From positions 30,494-94,493 of the forward strand of contig NZ_FYEB01000019.1 of the NCBI RefSeq assembly GCF_900187445.1: 64,000 nucleotides of DNA, written 5' to 3'. Shown piece after piece: positions 49,530 to 57,833 of this stretch. This stretch comes from Pseudomonas sp. Irchel s3b2. GTDB lineage: Bacteria; Pseudomonadota; Gammaproteobacteria; Pseudomonadales; Pseudomonadaceae. Every line of letters begins with the position of its first letter. Position 1 is the stretch's first letter. A program made the position numbers and the translations under genes. The notes under the pieces are model-generated. The model was not told the DNA's origin and did not search any database. It saw only the letters and a list, made by a program, of their open reading frames with translations.

Positions 49530-50447
49530 TTACACCCCGCTCAACCCCTTGATCACCAAATCCACATTCCCCTCCAACTCGGCCACCGGATCTGCCGCAT
49601 CGACACTCAACACCACCAACCGACTACCAGCCTCGGCAATCGCCGCTTTCATCGCGTCCGATGGCTGCCGATGATGCAACACCACTGCTACGTCATTATC
49701 TTTGAGCGTCGCGCCCAATTGCTTGAGCGCCTCCGGTGTCCACTCGGCATCCGCACGTGCATCAAGGCCGATCAGCTCCAGGTTGAGCCCTCCGATCAGG
49801 TAGCCGAAATGATCGCTCAGGCTCATCACACTCAAGTTGTCGGCATTGGCCAATCGTGACTCACTGTCGGCGCTGAGCTTGAGCAGGCGCTGTTTGAGTG
49901 CTGCCAGGTTGGCATCGATCTTCGGTTTGGCCGCTGGCGCCAGGCGCACCAGGTCTGAAGCCATGACATCCGCCATGCGGCCCATGTTGTTGCTGGCCAG
50001 CCAAGGCTGACTGTTCAAACCGTCGACCTTGCTGCCAGGCTGCACGGCAATGCCAGGCAGGGCACCGTCCACCGGGCGGGCAGCATCGACTTCAACGATA
50101 CGAATATTGCTGCGCCGGGCATTCGGGTACAGCGGGTCATCCGGCCATAGCGAGCGCAGGCCGATGACCGCATCGGCATTGCTCGCCAACTTATTGAGCT
50201 CCGCAGCGCCACGGCCGGTGAAGTAAGCGGTCTGCCGGCTGCCGGGCAGATTGGCCGGCGCGGCGCGCTCCAGGCTGACATCGGTGCCTTTGAGCAGGGC
50301 TTCGCCCAAACCATAAGTGATCGGCAAGGAGGCCAGTACTCGTAACGGTTTGGCGCTGTCAGCGGCAAGCAGTGGGGTGTTGATCAAGCCGCAGAGGGGC
50401 AATGTGAAGGTCAATGCCAGGGTCAATTGACGCAGAGAAAAAGACAT
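49530..50447 (-). CDS. fpvF: Periplasmic ferripyoverdine/metal-binding protein FpvF
   Basis: 305 residues, signal peptide 1-29 (ending LLAAD). The mature protein is a cluster A-I (ZnuA-like) metal-binding protein fold: RVLASLPITYGLGEALL, GRGAAELNKLASNADAVIGL, LSDHFGYLIGGLNLELIG, VVLHHRQPSDAMKAAIAEAG. The His-rich loop of zinc binders is absent. In P. aeruginosa FpvF forms a complex with FpvC that binds ferripyoverdine or released iron. Last gene of fpvGHJKCDEF; ATG directly follows the fpvE stop. Confidence 0.9.
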   Translation of the reverse strand: MSFSLRQLTLALTFTLPLCGLINTPLLAADSAKPLRVLASLPITYGLGEALLKGTDVSLERAAPANLPGSRQTAYFTGRGAAELNKLASNADAVIGLRSLWPDDPLYPNARRSNIRIVEVDAARPVDGALPGIAVQPGSKVDGLNSQPWLASNNMGRMADVMASDLVRLAPAAKPKIDANLAALKQRLLKLSADSESRLANADNLSVMSLSDHFGYLIGGLNLELIGLDARADAEWTPEALKQLGATLKDNDVAVVLHHRQPSDAMKAAIAEAGSRLVVLSVDAADPVAELEGNVDLVIKGLSGV

Positions 50448-51347
50448 TTATCCGAGGTTCCCTTTCAGACTTGGGACGATGCCGCGAGCGATGGCGGCCA
50501 GGGCGAAGGCGATACCGGCCACCAAAATGATCGCGGCACCGGACGGGATAGGCAGGTCAAAGATAATCGGCGCGAGAATTCCACACAGTGTGCTCACCGT
50601 GGCGATCAGCACCGAACACCAGAAGAACCCCTTCAGTGACTGGCTGAGCAAACGCGCGGCTGCCGCTGGAATCACCAACAGGGCGCCGACCAGAATCGCG
50701 CCGATGACTTTCACCGCCGCCACCGTGATCAGGGTCACCAGAATCACGAACAGGTAATCCAGGGTCTTCACCGCCACACCGCGAACCGCCGCCAGTTGCG
50801 GATTGAAACTGGCGAGCATGATGCGGTTGTACAGCGGCAAGGCCAGCGCCATCACCAGCGAGCCGACGATGGCCAATACCAGCAGATCGTTGCCGTTGAC
50901 CGTCAGCACCGAACCGAACAGCACGTTTTCCAGAATATGAACGTTGATCTTGCCCGCCAGAATCAACAACAGGCTGGCGCCCAAGGCCAATGACACGGAA
51001 AGGAACACGCCGATCAAAGTATCCGGCGCCAGCCCCGTACGGTTGCGTAAATAGTTGAGAAGGATGCCGAACAGCAGGCAGTAACCGAACAGGCTGCCGT
51101 AGGGGCCGGTGTAGGGTTCACCGAGCAGAATGCCGATGGCCACGCCGGTCAGCGCCGCGTGGCCCACGGCTTCGGAGAAAAACGCGAAGCGCTTGACCAC
51201 CACCAATGTGCCCAAACCGCCCAATACCGGGCCGATCAGCAATCCGGCGAGCAGGGCGTTGACCACAAAACCATAGGCCAGTGCTTCCGGCAGGTAACCC
51301 GACGAGGCCCAACCCTGGACCATCAAACGAAAGGCTTCGTAACTCAT
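50448..51347 (-). CDS. fpvE: ABC transporter permease FpvE
   Basis: 299 residues, about eight membrane helices, ABC-3 (ZnuB/MntB) permease family. Family segment AVGHAALTGVAIGILLGEPY near 60; the ALLVIPAAAARLLSQSL segment near 225 is the usual ABC-3 C-terminal signature. With FpvD it is predicted to import iron across the inner membrane after release from pyoverdine. ATG overlaps the fpvD stop. Confidence 0.92.
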   Translation of the reverse strand: MSYEAFRLMVQGWASSGYLPEALAYGFVVNALLAGLLIGPVLGGLGTLVVVKRFAFFSEAVGHAALTGVAIGILLGEPYTGPYGSLFGYCLLFGILLNYLRNRTGLAPDTLIGVFLSVSLALGASLLLILAGKINVHILENVLFGSVLTVNGNDLLVLAIVGSLVMALALPLYNRIMLASFNPQLAAVRGVAVKTLDYLFVILVTLITVAAVKVIGAILVGALLVIPAAAARLLSQSLKGFFWCSVLIATVSTLCGILAPIIFDLPIPSGAAIILVAGIAFALAAIARGIVPSLKGNLG

Positions 51348-52084
51348 CAGGCAGCGCTCCGGGGATGGGTCGAGAACAAGGTCAGCAGTCGCTCCGGGGT
51401 CAGTGCCTGTTTCGGCGTGGCATCGAACAGCACCCGCCGATTGAGCCCGGTGACCCGGTCCGCCAGACGCCCGACCGCTTCCAGATCATGCTCGATCCAC
51501 AGCACGGTGATGCCGCTCTGGCGCCAGTCGCCCAGCAGCCGTTCGAACACTTGAATGCCGGCCTCATCGAGGGCCGACATCGGTTCATCGAGCACCAGCA
51601 GCTGCGGCGCCGGAATCAGCCCTTGGGCCAACAAGACGCGCTGGCGCTCACCGCCAGACAGCGCGCCCATGCGACGCTTGCGCTTGTCCTGCATGCCGAC
51701 CCGTTCCAGGGCTTCGCCGATCGCCGCTGCGTAATGCTTGCTCAACCCGAGGAATGCCGGGCGTCGCTGACACATGGCGGCCATGAAATCGTCGACGGTC
51801 ATCGGCAAGCCGCGATCAAACTCCAGCGCCTGGGGCACGTAGCCGATGGTCCCCGGTTCGCCGGGCCATTGCAGGCTCAGGCGCCCTTGATGCGGCATCT
51901 GCCCGAGCAGGGTCTTGATCAGCGAACTCTTGCCACCCCCGTTGGGGCCGACCAGCGCATGCACGCTGCCGGGCTGGACTTGAAAGGTCACCTTGTCGAG
52001 GATCGTCGTGCGCCCCAGCGTCAGGCTGACCTCGGCAAAATCCAGCGTCGGCCCGTAAGCGATCAGGGTTTCTTGAGCCGTCAT
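51347..52084 (-). CDS. fpvD: ABC transporter ATP-binding protein FpvD
   Basis: 245 residues. Walker A GPNGGGKSSLIKTLLG near 45, Q loop IGYVPQALEFDRGLP, signature LSGGERQRVLLAQGL near 150, Walker B LLVLDEPMSALDEAG near 172, switch His in LWIEHDLEAV near 205. Energises FpvE. 4-base overlap with fpvC. Confidence 0.93.
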   Translation of the reverse strand: MTAQETLIAYGPTLDFAEVSLTLGRTTILDKVTFQVQPGSVHALVGPNGGGKSSLIKTLLGQMPHQGRLSLQWPGEPGTIGYVPQALEFDRGLPMTVDDFMAAMCQRRPAFLGLSKHYAAAIGEALERVGMQDKRKRRMGALSGGERQRVLLAQGLIPAPQLLVLDEPMSALDEAGIQVFERLLGDWRQSGITVLWIEHDLEAVGRLADRVTGLNRRVLFDATPKQALTPERLLTLFSTHPRSAA

Positions 52085-53007
52085 GCGCCGGACTCCTGAA
52101 TCGCCCGGACCACGGTGTTGAGGTTGCCGGTCATTTCTTTTTCGTACTTGTCGGCGGTGTATTCGCCATAGGAAATGTGCGACAGCGGATACAGCTTCAC
52201 CCCGGACTCACGCTGGATGGTCTCGACGTAGGTGGACGGAAAATCCATCTCCGAGAAGATCACCTTCACGTCCAGTTCGCGCAGTTGATCGATGGTTTTT
52301 TTCAGCTGGCTGGGGCTCGGTTCGATGCCATGGGCCGGCTCGACCACGGCGGTCACTTCCAGGCCGAACTCGCGCAGTAAGTAGTCGTAGGCGGCATGCA
52401 CCGTGGCTACGCGCAGCTCGGCGTTCGGTGCCAGGGTCAGTTTTGCCAGGGCGTCGGCGCGCATCTGCCGCAGGCGTTTGCCGTAGGCGCGGGCGTTCTG
52501 TGTGTAGGTTTTGGCGTTGGTCGGGTCCAGCTTGCCCAGTTCCCGGGCAATGTTGTTGACCTGGGCAATGGACGCGCTGATCGACAGAAACGTATGCGGA
52601 TTGACGACCTTGCCGGCACCCCGGGCGGCGACGCCGGTGGCGGCCAGCAACGGCACGTTTTCGTTGGCTTCGATCACCTTGATGTTCGGGGTTTCGCTGG
52701 CGGCGATCATGCGGTCGGCGAAGTCGTCATGACCCACACCGTTGAGCACGATCACGTCCAGCCCGCCGATGCGTTTGATGTCTTCGGCTCGTGGCTCGTA
52801 GGCATGAGGATTGAAACCGGCCGGGATCAGCGGCACCACCTCGGCCTTGTCGCCAACAATGTTGGCCACGTAACTGTAATAAGGGTGCAGGGTGATGCCG
52901 ATGCGCAGACGCTTGGCTTCATCGGCACTGGCCAATGGTGTCAGCAAACAGGCAAACAAGCCGAGCAGCAGCAGGTGCAAAAAGGGATGTTGAGATGAAC
53001 TAGGCAT
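52081..53007 (-). CDS. fpvC: Periplasmic metal/iron-binding protein FpvC
   Basis: 308 residues from ATG 53007; a TTG at 53046 overlapping the fpvK stop is an alternative. Signal peptide about 1-29 (FLHLLLLGLFACLLTPLASA). ZnuA/PsaA-type fold with metal-ligand histidines in LHPYYSYVANIV, NPHAYEPRAED, VVNPHTFLSI and VHAAYDYLLREFGL, and Asp near the C-terminus. Works with FpvF to chelate iron leaving ferripyoverdine and to feed FpvDE. Confidence 0.9.
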   Translation of the reverse strand: MPSSSQHPFLHLLLLGLFACLLTPLASADEAKRLRIGITLHPYYSYVANIVGDKAEVVPLIPAGFNPHAYEPRAEDIKRIGGLDVIVLNGVGHDDFADRMIAASETPNIKVIEANENVPLLAATGVAARGAGKVVNPHTFLSISASIAQVNNIARELGKLDPTNAKTYTQNARAYGKRLRQMRADALAKLTLAPNAELRVATVHAAYDYLLREFGLEVTAVVEPAHGIEPSPSQLKKTIDQLRELDVKVIFSEMDFPSTYVETIQRESGVKLYPLSHISYGEYTADKYEKEMTGNLNTVVRAIQESGA

Positions 53008-53042
53008 GGGAAAGCGGTCTTCTCTCGGGTGAAGGCAAGGGT

Positions 53043-53624
53043 TCAATGCCGATGCTGGCGGGTAACCCCGGCATCGAATTGCGCAACGATCTGCTGCCAG
53101 CCGGCGCCGTTGAGCGCAGCGTCGGTGAGATCGTTCGGAGCGGGGAGGGCGTTGCCGCGGTTGAGCCAGATGTCCGGCGCGGTGTCGTCTTCAGCGATCA
53201 AACGCATCAAAAATGAGCCGGCGACGGTTGGGCTCTGGCTTTGGCCGAAGTACGCCTTGGTGTCCAGCAACTGCCAGGCATGGCCGCCGCGGCTGACGGA
53301 ACTGGCGTCCTGGGCAAACGGCGCAAAGCCTTCATCGGCGAGGGTGACGGGTGTGGGCAGCGCTTGCTGTTCCTTGCGCAACAGATGGATTTCATCCAGC
53401 GTGACCCGCAGGTCTGCGTAAATACCTTGCTCGGATGCGCTCAGATCGCGCCGGGCATCCAGTTGATGGCTGCCCACGCTGCTTACCTCATGGGACTCGC
53501 CGCGCAAGGCGACCACCGAGCCGGCAACCGCGAGGATCATCAGGCATAACAGCAATACATAGAGGGTTTCATGGCCGGCACCGGCCGGGCGAACCACTTG
53601 GGTGGTTGGCGTGGTCATGCTCAT
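53043..53624 (-). CDS. fpvK: FpvK, membrane-anchored protein of the ferripyoverdine reduction system
   Basis: 193 residues. One N-terminal membrane helix at about 20-38 (LYVLLLCLMILAVAGSVVAL), then a periplasmic domain with DLSASEQGIYADLRVTLDEI near 60 and ending in a His-rich tail (RQHRH). No enzymatic motif. Position between FpvJ and FpvC matches fpvK of P. aeruginosa, whose product associates with FpvG/H/J. Start at 53624 or 53618. Confidence 0.82.
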   Translation of the reverse strand: MSMTTPTTQVVRPAGAGHETLYVLLLCLMILAVAGSVVALRGESHEVSSVGSHQLDARRDLSASEQGIYADLRVTLDEIHLLRKEQQALPTPVTLADEGFAPFAQDASSVSRGGHAWQLLDTKAYFGQSQSPTVAGSFLMRLIAEDDTAPDIWLNRGNALPAPNDLTDAALNGAGWQQIVAQFDAGVTRQHRH

Positions 53625-53626
53625 GT

Positions 53627-53947
53627 TCAGGGCGCCTCGATGTCGGCTTGGTCGATTTCGACGACATGGCCGGGACCGGCATCGAACAGCACGTAGAACT
53701 CAGCGCCGGGCTTCTTGAACGTCAGGGTCGAATCGGCGCCGAGCTTGCCCGGCACCAGAATGGTTTCGTCGTAGCCGATCACGTCCAGGGTCACTCCCGG
53801 TGCACCGCTGCCGTCAGAGAAACCACCGGTGCAACGGATCTGTTCGTCGTCGATGGCCTTGCATTCGCACATCGGGTTATGGGCCAGGGCGCTGCTGCTG
53901 AAGGCAGCGCAGAACATCAATAGAACGGGGCGAAAAGCGTTGATCAT
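53627..53947 (-). CDS. fpvJ: FpvJ, small periplasmic protein
   Basis: 106 residues with a signal peptide 1-23 (VLLMFCAAFSSSALA). Mature part contains HNPMCECKAIDDEQIRCTGGFSDG, with three cysteines, and a beta-rich C-terminus (VTLDVIGYDETILVPGKL). The Cys/His cluster after the signal peptide could bind metal. Called fpvJ by position; exact role unknown. Overlaps fpvH by 4 bases. Confidence 0.82.
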   Translation of the reverse strand: MINAFRPVLLMFCAAFSSSALAHNPMCECKAIDDEQIRCTGGFSDGSGAPGVTLDVIGYDETILVPGKLGADSTLTFKKPGAEFYVLFDAGPGHVVEIDQADIEAP

Positions 53948-54486
53948 GGTTTACCTCCTTGTTTGTTCAGCCATGCAAGGGTGGCCGGGGATGCCTGGCT
54001 CAGGGGGATGGACGCTTGATGCATGGCGCCGTCCCAGCCTTCCATGGTGATCCATAGCTCGGCGTCGGTTTTGGTCTTTTCAGGCACCGGCACACCGGCG
54101 CCCATGCGGTACGGTGTGCCGAAGAAAATCACCCCGGCGGCGCGCAAGCTGCGTGGTTTGCCAATGCGCAGGTAAGTCGCCTTGACCTGATCGCGACAGC
54201 TGTCGCAGAGCGCCGCGTTGAAGTACTTGATGGGGCCGGCCGGGCCGTCGGATACGGGGGCTTCGTTGCGAAATTCGGCCAGGCGCAGGCTCCAGGGACC
54301 GACCTGAACTTCACCGATCTCCCGTTGACCCAAGCCGGTGTCACCGCGAAACAGCGCCGCGTCGGCGAAGTACTTGGGCATGAACCCCAGTGGCACCAGC
54401 AACAGCAGCACGTTGATGTGGAAGCGCCATGTGTGCCAGAAACGGCTTAGCGGCGAGCGCGGTTTTTCTGCTGTGACCTGGTTCAT
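53944..54486 (-). CDS. fpvH: FpvH, inner-membrane protein
   Basis: 180 residues. One membrane helix at about 21-40 (FHINVLLLLVPLGFMPKYFA), the rest periplasmic, with ALCDSCRDQVKATYLRIGKP (CxxC) near 95 and ITMEGWDGAMHQASIPLSQ near the end. The CDSC pair might bind heme or metal or be redox active. Assigned by its place in the fpvGHJKCDEF order. 4-base overlaps on both sides. Confidence 0.83.
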   Translation of the reverse strand: MNQVTAEKPRSPLSRFWHTWRFHINVLLLLVPLGFMPKYFADAALFRGDTGLGQREIGEVQVGPWSLRLAEFRNEAPVSDGPAGPIKYFNAALCDSCRDQVKATYLRIGKPRSLRAAGVIFFGTPYRMGAGVPVPEKTKTDAELWITMEGWDGAMHQASIPLSQASPATLAWLNKQGGKP

Positions 54487-55694
54487 TGACTGACCTCCGC
54501 GGCTTCGCGGCTCATGGCCGGGGCGGGCGAACTGACCACTGCCGTCCGTGGACGCTTGTTGCTGCGCTTGAGGGCATTGGCCGTGGCCAGGGCGGTACGT
54601 TTGGTCCAGATCAACAGGCCGCTGAGAACCATCATGCTCAGGATCAGGCCGAAGAAGAACCAGATCAGCTTGATCCAGATTCCGCCGAAATCGCCGGTGT
54701 GCAGCGGTCGCATGGATTCGGTCACCAGCTCCAGACCCGAACGGTCTGACAGCAGGCGCGTGGCGGCGATATCACCGGTGTAAGGGTTGACCTCGGCGCT
54801 CTGGAATATCAACGGATACCAACTGCGTCCGCTCACCGAAAGGTGGCTATAGGCATTGGCGGGCAGGCTGACAGAGCTGTCTTCCAGGCCGGGAATGCGT
54901 TCCTTGGCCTCGTGGATCGCACGCTCCAGACTAATCATCGGCGCCGGTGCGCCATCGACGGTGAGCGGCACGCTCTCGCGCGCGACGACGGGTGCGACCG
55001 GTGCAGTGGAAATCGAAATCTGGTTATCGTACAGAGCCGCCTTGATCAGGAACCAGACACTGGTGATCGAGATCACCGCGATGAACCAGATCGACCAGAT
55101 ACCGCTGAGTCGGTGAAAGTCGCCCCAGAAAATCCGTGCGCCATGACGAAAGCGCAGGGTCGGTCGCAAGAAGCCTTTCCAGAACCGTTTGTAGACCACC
55201 AGCCCGGTCACCAGCGAAGCCAGCATCGGCAGCCCGAGGAACGACACCAGGTACCAGCCCCAGCTGTAGCCATTGGTGAACGGCACCAGCCACCAGCCAT
55301 GCAGTGCACGGGTAAAGGCCTTGAAGTTGAACTGCGGGGCAGTGCCCTGAATGACGCCACTGTAAGGATTGACGTAGACCGTCACCGAGCGTCCATCCGG
55401 GTAACTGACTTCCACGTCCAGGGCGAAATGCGACTCGTCAGGGCGGCTGATGCGCTCGACCAGCGTCTGGGGTTCGGCTTTTTTGATGGCGGCGATGATC
55501 TGGTCATAGCTGAGCAACGACGCGTCATCCGAAGGCGCGCTGGCGCGCATTTGCGGATTGGCCAGCCAGACAATTTCCTGACTCACTACCGCCAGGGTAC
55601 CGGTTACACAGACGATCAGTACAAAGAACCAGATGGGCAGCGCCAGCCAGCTATGGACCAGAAACCAGAGTTTTGAGCGGGATTTCTTCGACAT
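54483..55694 (-). CDS. fpvG: Ferripyoverdine reductase FpvG (PepSY-TM protein)
   Basis: 403 residues from ATG 55694; the upstream TTG at 55742 is not supported. PepSY-associated membrane protein with four main helices: about 12-34, 145-170, 195-220 and 345-370. PepSY segments (ISRPDESHFALDVEVSYPDG, PYTGDIAATRLLSDRSG) lie in the periplasm. Membrane histidines (VHSWLALPIWF, LHGWWLVPF, FHRLSGIWSIW) could hold heme. In P. aeruginosa FpvG reduces iron in ferripyoverdine so that it dissociates. First gene of the eight-gene operon. Confidence 0.9.
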   Translation of the reverse strand: MSKKSRSKLWFLVHSWLALPIWFFVLIVCVTGTLAVVSQEIVWLANPQMRASAPSDDASLLSYDQIIAAIKKAEPQTLVERISRPDESHFALDVEVSYPDGRSVTVYVNPYSGVIQGTAPQFNFKAFTRALHGWWLVPFTNGYSWGWYLVSFLGLPMLASLVTGLVVYKRFWKGFLRPTLRFRHGARIFWGDFHRLSGIWSIWFIAVISITSVWFLIKAALYDNQISISTAPVAPVVARESVPLTVDGAPAPMISLERAIHEAKERIPGLEDSSVSLPANAYSHLSVSGRSWYPLIFQSAEVNPYTGDIAATRLLSDRSGLELVTESMRPLHTGDFGGIWIKLIWFFFGLILSMMVLSGLLIWTKRTALATANALKRSNKRPRTAVVSSPAPAMSREAAEVSQ

Positions 55695-55904
55695 GATTAA
55701 AGGTCTTGTTTCGATGAGAGGACCGCTGCTGTGGGCTTCCAAGCGTTGCGGTCCATGAAAAGTCCGGCCGTGGCTTTTGCCTACGCGACCGACGGCATCT
55801 AAATAAGACGTATGAGCATCGAAAATCCCGAAAGGGGATATGAAAGAAAATGTTTCGTGTTTCTGCCCTGTGTGGGGGCAGTCAATATTGATGTTGTATG
55901 TGAT

Positions 55905-55936
55905 GGCCTCATCGCGAGCAGGCTCGCGATGAGGCC
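55905..55936. repeat. Perfect 15-bp hairpin
   Basis: GGCCTCATCGCGAGC, a 2-base loop, GCTCGCGATGAGGCC. It follows the stop of the VOC gene (minus strand) by about 20 bases, and there is no T-run. It is a third type of REP-like hairpin in this window and may end or stabilise the VOC transcript. Confidence 0.8.
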
Positions 55937-55955
55937 CGATCAGACCGCGGAGTCT

Positions 55956-56414
55956 TCAACCCTGCTTAAACATCTCCTTCGCCCGCTGTTCGATCTGTTC
56001 CTGAGTCAGATCTTCTTTGTGCGTGGCCAGAAACCACAGATGCCCATAGGGATCCTTCAAGGTCCCCGAGCGGTCGCCGTAAAACTGATCCTTGACCTCG
56101 GACACCACCGTGGCACCGGCATCGATGGCCTGTTTATAGGACTTGTCTACATCGTTCACATACAAATGCAGGCCCACGGACGGCGACTGGTCCGGGTTGC
56201 TCAGTGGTCCCTCGTCACACGGTGTGCCGAGCATGATCGGACAGTCGCCGATACGCAGTTCGGCGTGACCGATGCCGCCATCGGGCATGGACAGGCGCAT
56301 GACTTCGGTGGCGCCAAAGGCTTTCTTGTAGAAGTCGATGGCTTCGGCAGCTTTCTGAATGCCCAGATAAGGGGTGACGCTGTGATAACCCTCTGGAATA
56401 GGTTTTACGCTCAT
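55956..56414 (-). CDS. VOC-family protein (PhnB/glyoxalase-like)
   Basis: 152 residues. Paired beta-alpha-beta units: SVTPYLGIQKAAEAIDFYKKAFGATEVMRL, then GLHLYVNDVDKSYKQAIDAGATVV and DRSGTLKDPYGHLWFLATH. This resembles the PhnB-like branch of the vicinal oxygen chelate superfamily. Metal ligands and substrate are unknown; many members are uncharacterised. Single gene. Confidence 0.88.
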   Translation of the reverse strand: MSVKPIPEGYHSVTPYLGIQKAAEAIDFYKKAFGATEVMRLSMPDGGIGHAELRIGDCPIMLGTPCDEGPLSNPDQSPSVGLHLYVNDVDKSYKQAIDAGATVVSEVKDQFYGDRSGTLKDPYGHLWFLATHKEDLTQEQIEQRAKEMFKQG

Positions 56415-56642
56415 GACGGTTCTCCTTTTATTGTGGGGTTAAGGTGTTCCTTCGCCGATTTCCGGTCGATTAACTATAGGTCAGCCCCTTCCCCGCAATC
56501 GAGTGCCCGACGAGCAGCATGGCCACGGTTCGGGCAATCTCTTGATCCGATACCCACTATCGAAAGCGTTGATTTCTGCCCTGCAAGGGGCGTGGGTAGC
56601 CTGTGTCCATTGCCCCGAACCCAGATACCCGGACACTCGAAA

Positions 56643-56912
56643 ATGAAATCTCTACTCGTGACCTTTTTTCTACTTGGCATCTCCGTTCTCGCCGGATGCG
56701 CCAGCCATGTTTCACCGGAGTTGCGGCCCTACACCGCTGAAGAAACCCGGGAACTGGCGCTGGAGGCCCTGAATCGTCGTGGCTTGTCCTTCGACGAGTA
56801 CCACGCGAAGAAAGCCGAATTGCTCGGCCAGCCGGCAAAAACGTTCAGTTTCGACAAACAAGGCGAGATGAACGCCGAACGCGCAGTTCAGCTGCACGGC
56901 CGCCCAAGCTGA
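56643..56912 (+). CDS. Small lipoprotein, unknown function
   Basis: 89-residue precursor. Signal peptide with lipobox LAGC at residues 16-19 (SLLVTFFLLGISVLAGC). The mature part contains YTAEETRELALEALNRRGLSFDEYHAKKAELL, whose second half looks like a SHOCT-like short helical motif, and ends with polar residues. No recognised family. ATG 56643 chosen because it starts the signal peptide. Confidence 0.8.
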   Translation: MKSLLVTFFLLGISVLAGCASHVSPELRPYTAEETRELALEALNRRGLSFDEYHAKKAELLGQPAKTFSFDKQGEMNAERAVQLHGRPS

Positions 56913-57013
56913 TCGACGACTGTACTGCTCGAACTTTCACGCAACTGTCCGTGGGTTTCCCTCAAGGCGTGCGTTAGGGTCAACACCTGACTGACCCTGA
57001 TGGACTGCCACCC

Positions 57014-57628
57014 ATGACACTCTCGCTCGACCTTCTGCTGGGCTTTGCCTTGTTTGCCCTTGTCACCTCGATTACTCCGGGTCCGAACAACACCATGTTG
57101 CTGGCCTCAGGCGTTAATTTCGGTTTCAACCGCACCATTCCCCACATGCTGGGCGTTACCTGCGGCTTTTTCATACTGGTGGTTGCCGTCGGTTTTGGCC
57201 TGGGCGCGGTGTTTCAAACCTATCCACTGCTTTACACCGTATTGCGCTATGTCGGCGCGGCATATTTGCTGTACCTGGCGTGGAAGATCGCTCATTCCGG
57301 GCCGGTAGCCGAGGGTGAACAGGGCGAGGGCAAGCCGATCAGTTATTTGGGCGCGGCGGCGTTTCAATGGGTCAACCCCAAGGCCTGGATCATGGCCATC
57401 GGTGCCATCAGCACCTACACGCCGATGCAGGGCTATTTCACCAATGTGATTGTGATAGCCGCGGTGTTCGCCTTGATCAACCTGCCAAGCGTCGGGGTGT
57501 GGGCCGGTTGCGGCACGCTGTTGCGCAATGTGTTGCGCGATCGCCGCTGGTTGCGGCTGTTCAACTGGGGTATGGCGTTAATGTTGGTGGCTTCGCTGTA
57601 TCCGTTATTGCTCGACAGTTTTAGCTGA
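57014..57628 (+). CDS. LysE/RhtB-family translocator
   Basis: 204 residues, about six membrane helices. The N-terminal TSITPGPNNTMLLASGVNFG motif (about residues 16-35) and QWVNPKAWIMAIGA near 117 are family signatures. Exports amino acids or related metabolites; substrate not predictable. Single gene. Confidence 0.9.
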   Translation: MTLSLDLLLGFALFALVTSITPGPNNTMLLASGVNFGFNRTIPHMLGVTCGFFILVVAVGFGLGAVFQTYPLLYTVLRYVGAAYLLYLAWKIAHSGPVAEGEQGEGKPISYLGAAAFQWVNPKAWIMAIGAISTYTPMQGYFTNVIVIAAVFALINLPSVGVWAGCGTLLRNVLRDRRWLRLFNWGMALMLVASLYPLLLDSFS

Positions 57629-57715
57629 CGCATTGCTTCATCCGGTGGCCTGATGCCTGTTAAGCTCGACTTCAGGAGCGTTCCTACGCACTTTTAAATG
57701 AAGTTGTTCTTCTTT

Positions 57716-57790
57716 AATGGCCTCCGATCAGGTATTGCTGTCGTTCTGAAAATTCGGCGTCGCTCATGAGGCGGCGCTTTGAAACTTCCA
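57716..57790 (-). pseudogene. Possible remnant of a SHOCT-domain coding sequence
   Basis: On the minus strand the frame LEVSKRRLMSDAEFSERQQYL, ending IGGH and TAA, looks like the C-terminal half of a SHOCT (short C-terminal) domain. The frame is open upstream into the start of the cysteine desulfurase gene, where the protein would have no plausible N-terminus. It may be the 3' scar of a lost gene or chance. Confidence 0.3.
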
Positions 57791-57833
57791 GTGACGAGCT
57801 TCCTGATCCCGGAACACGCTCTGCGAGTCTTTT

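Noticed and set aside
55799..55822. TAAAT on the plus strand upstream of fpvG as a PvdS promoter
   Set aside because: It points away from fpvG and lacks CGT at the required 16-base spacing.
55812..56642. 366-codon plus-strand open frame covering the VOC gene and ending in the lipoprotein
   Set aside because: Most of it is antisense to the VOC gene; only the last 89 codons, starting at 56643 with a signal peptide and lipobox, look like a real protein.
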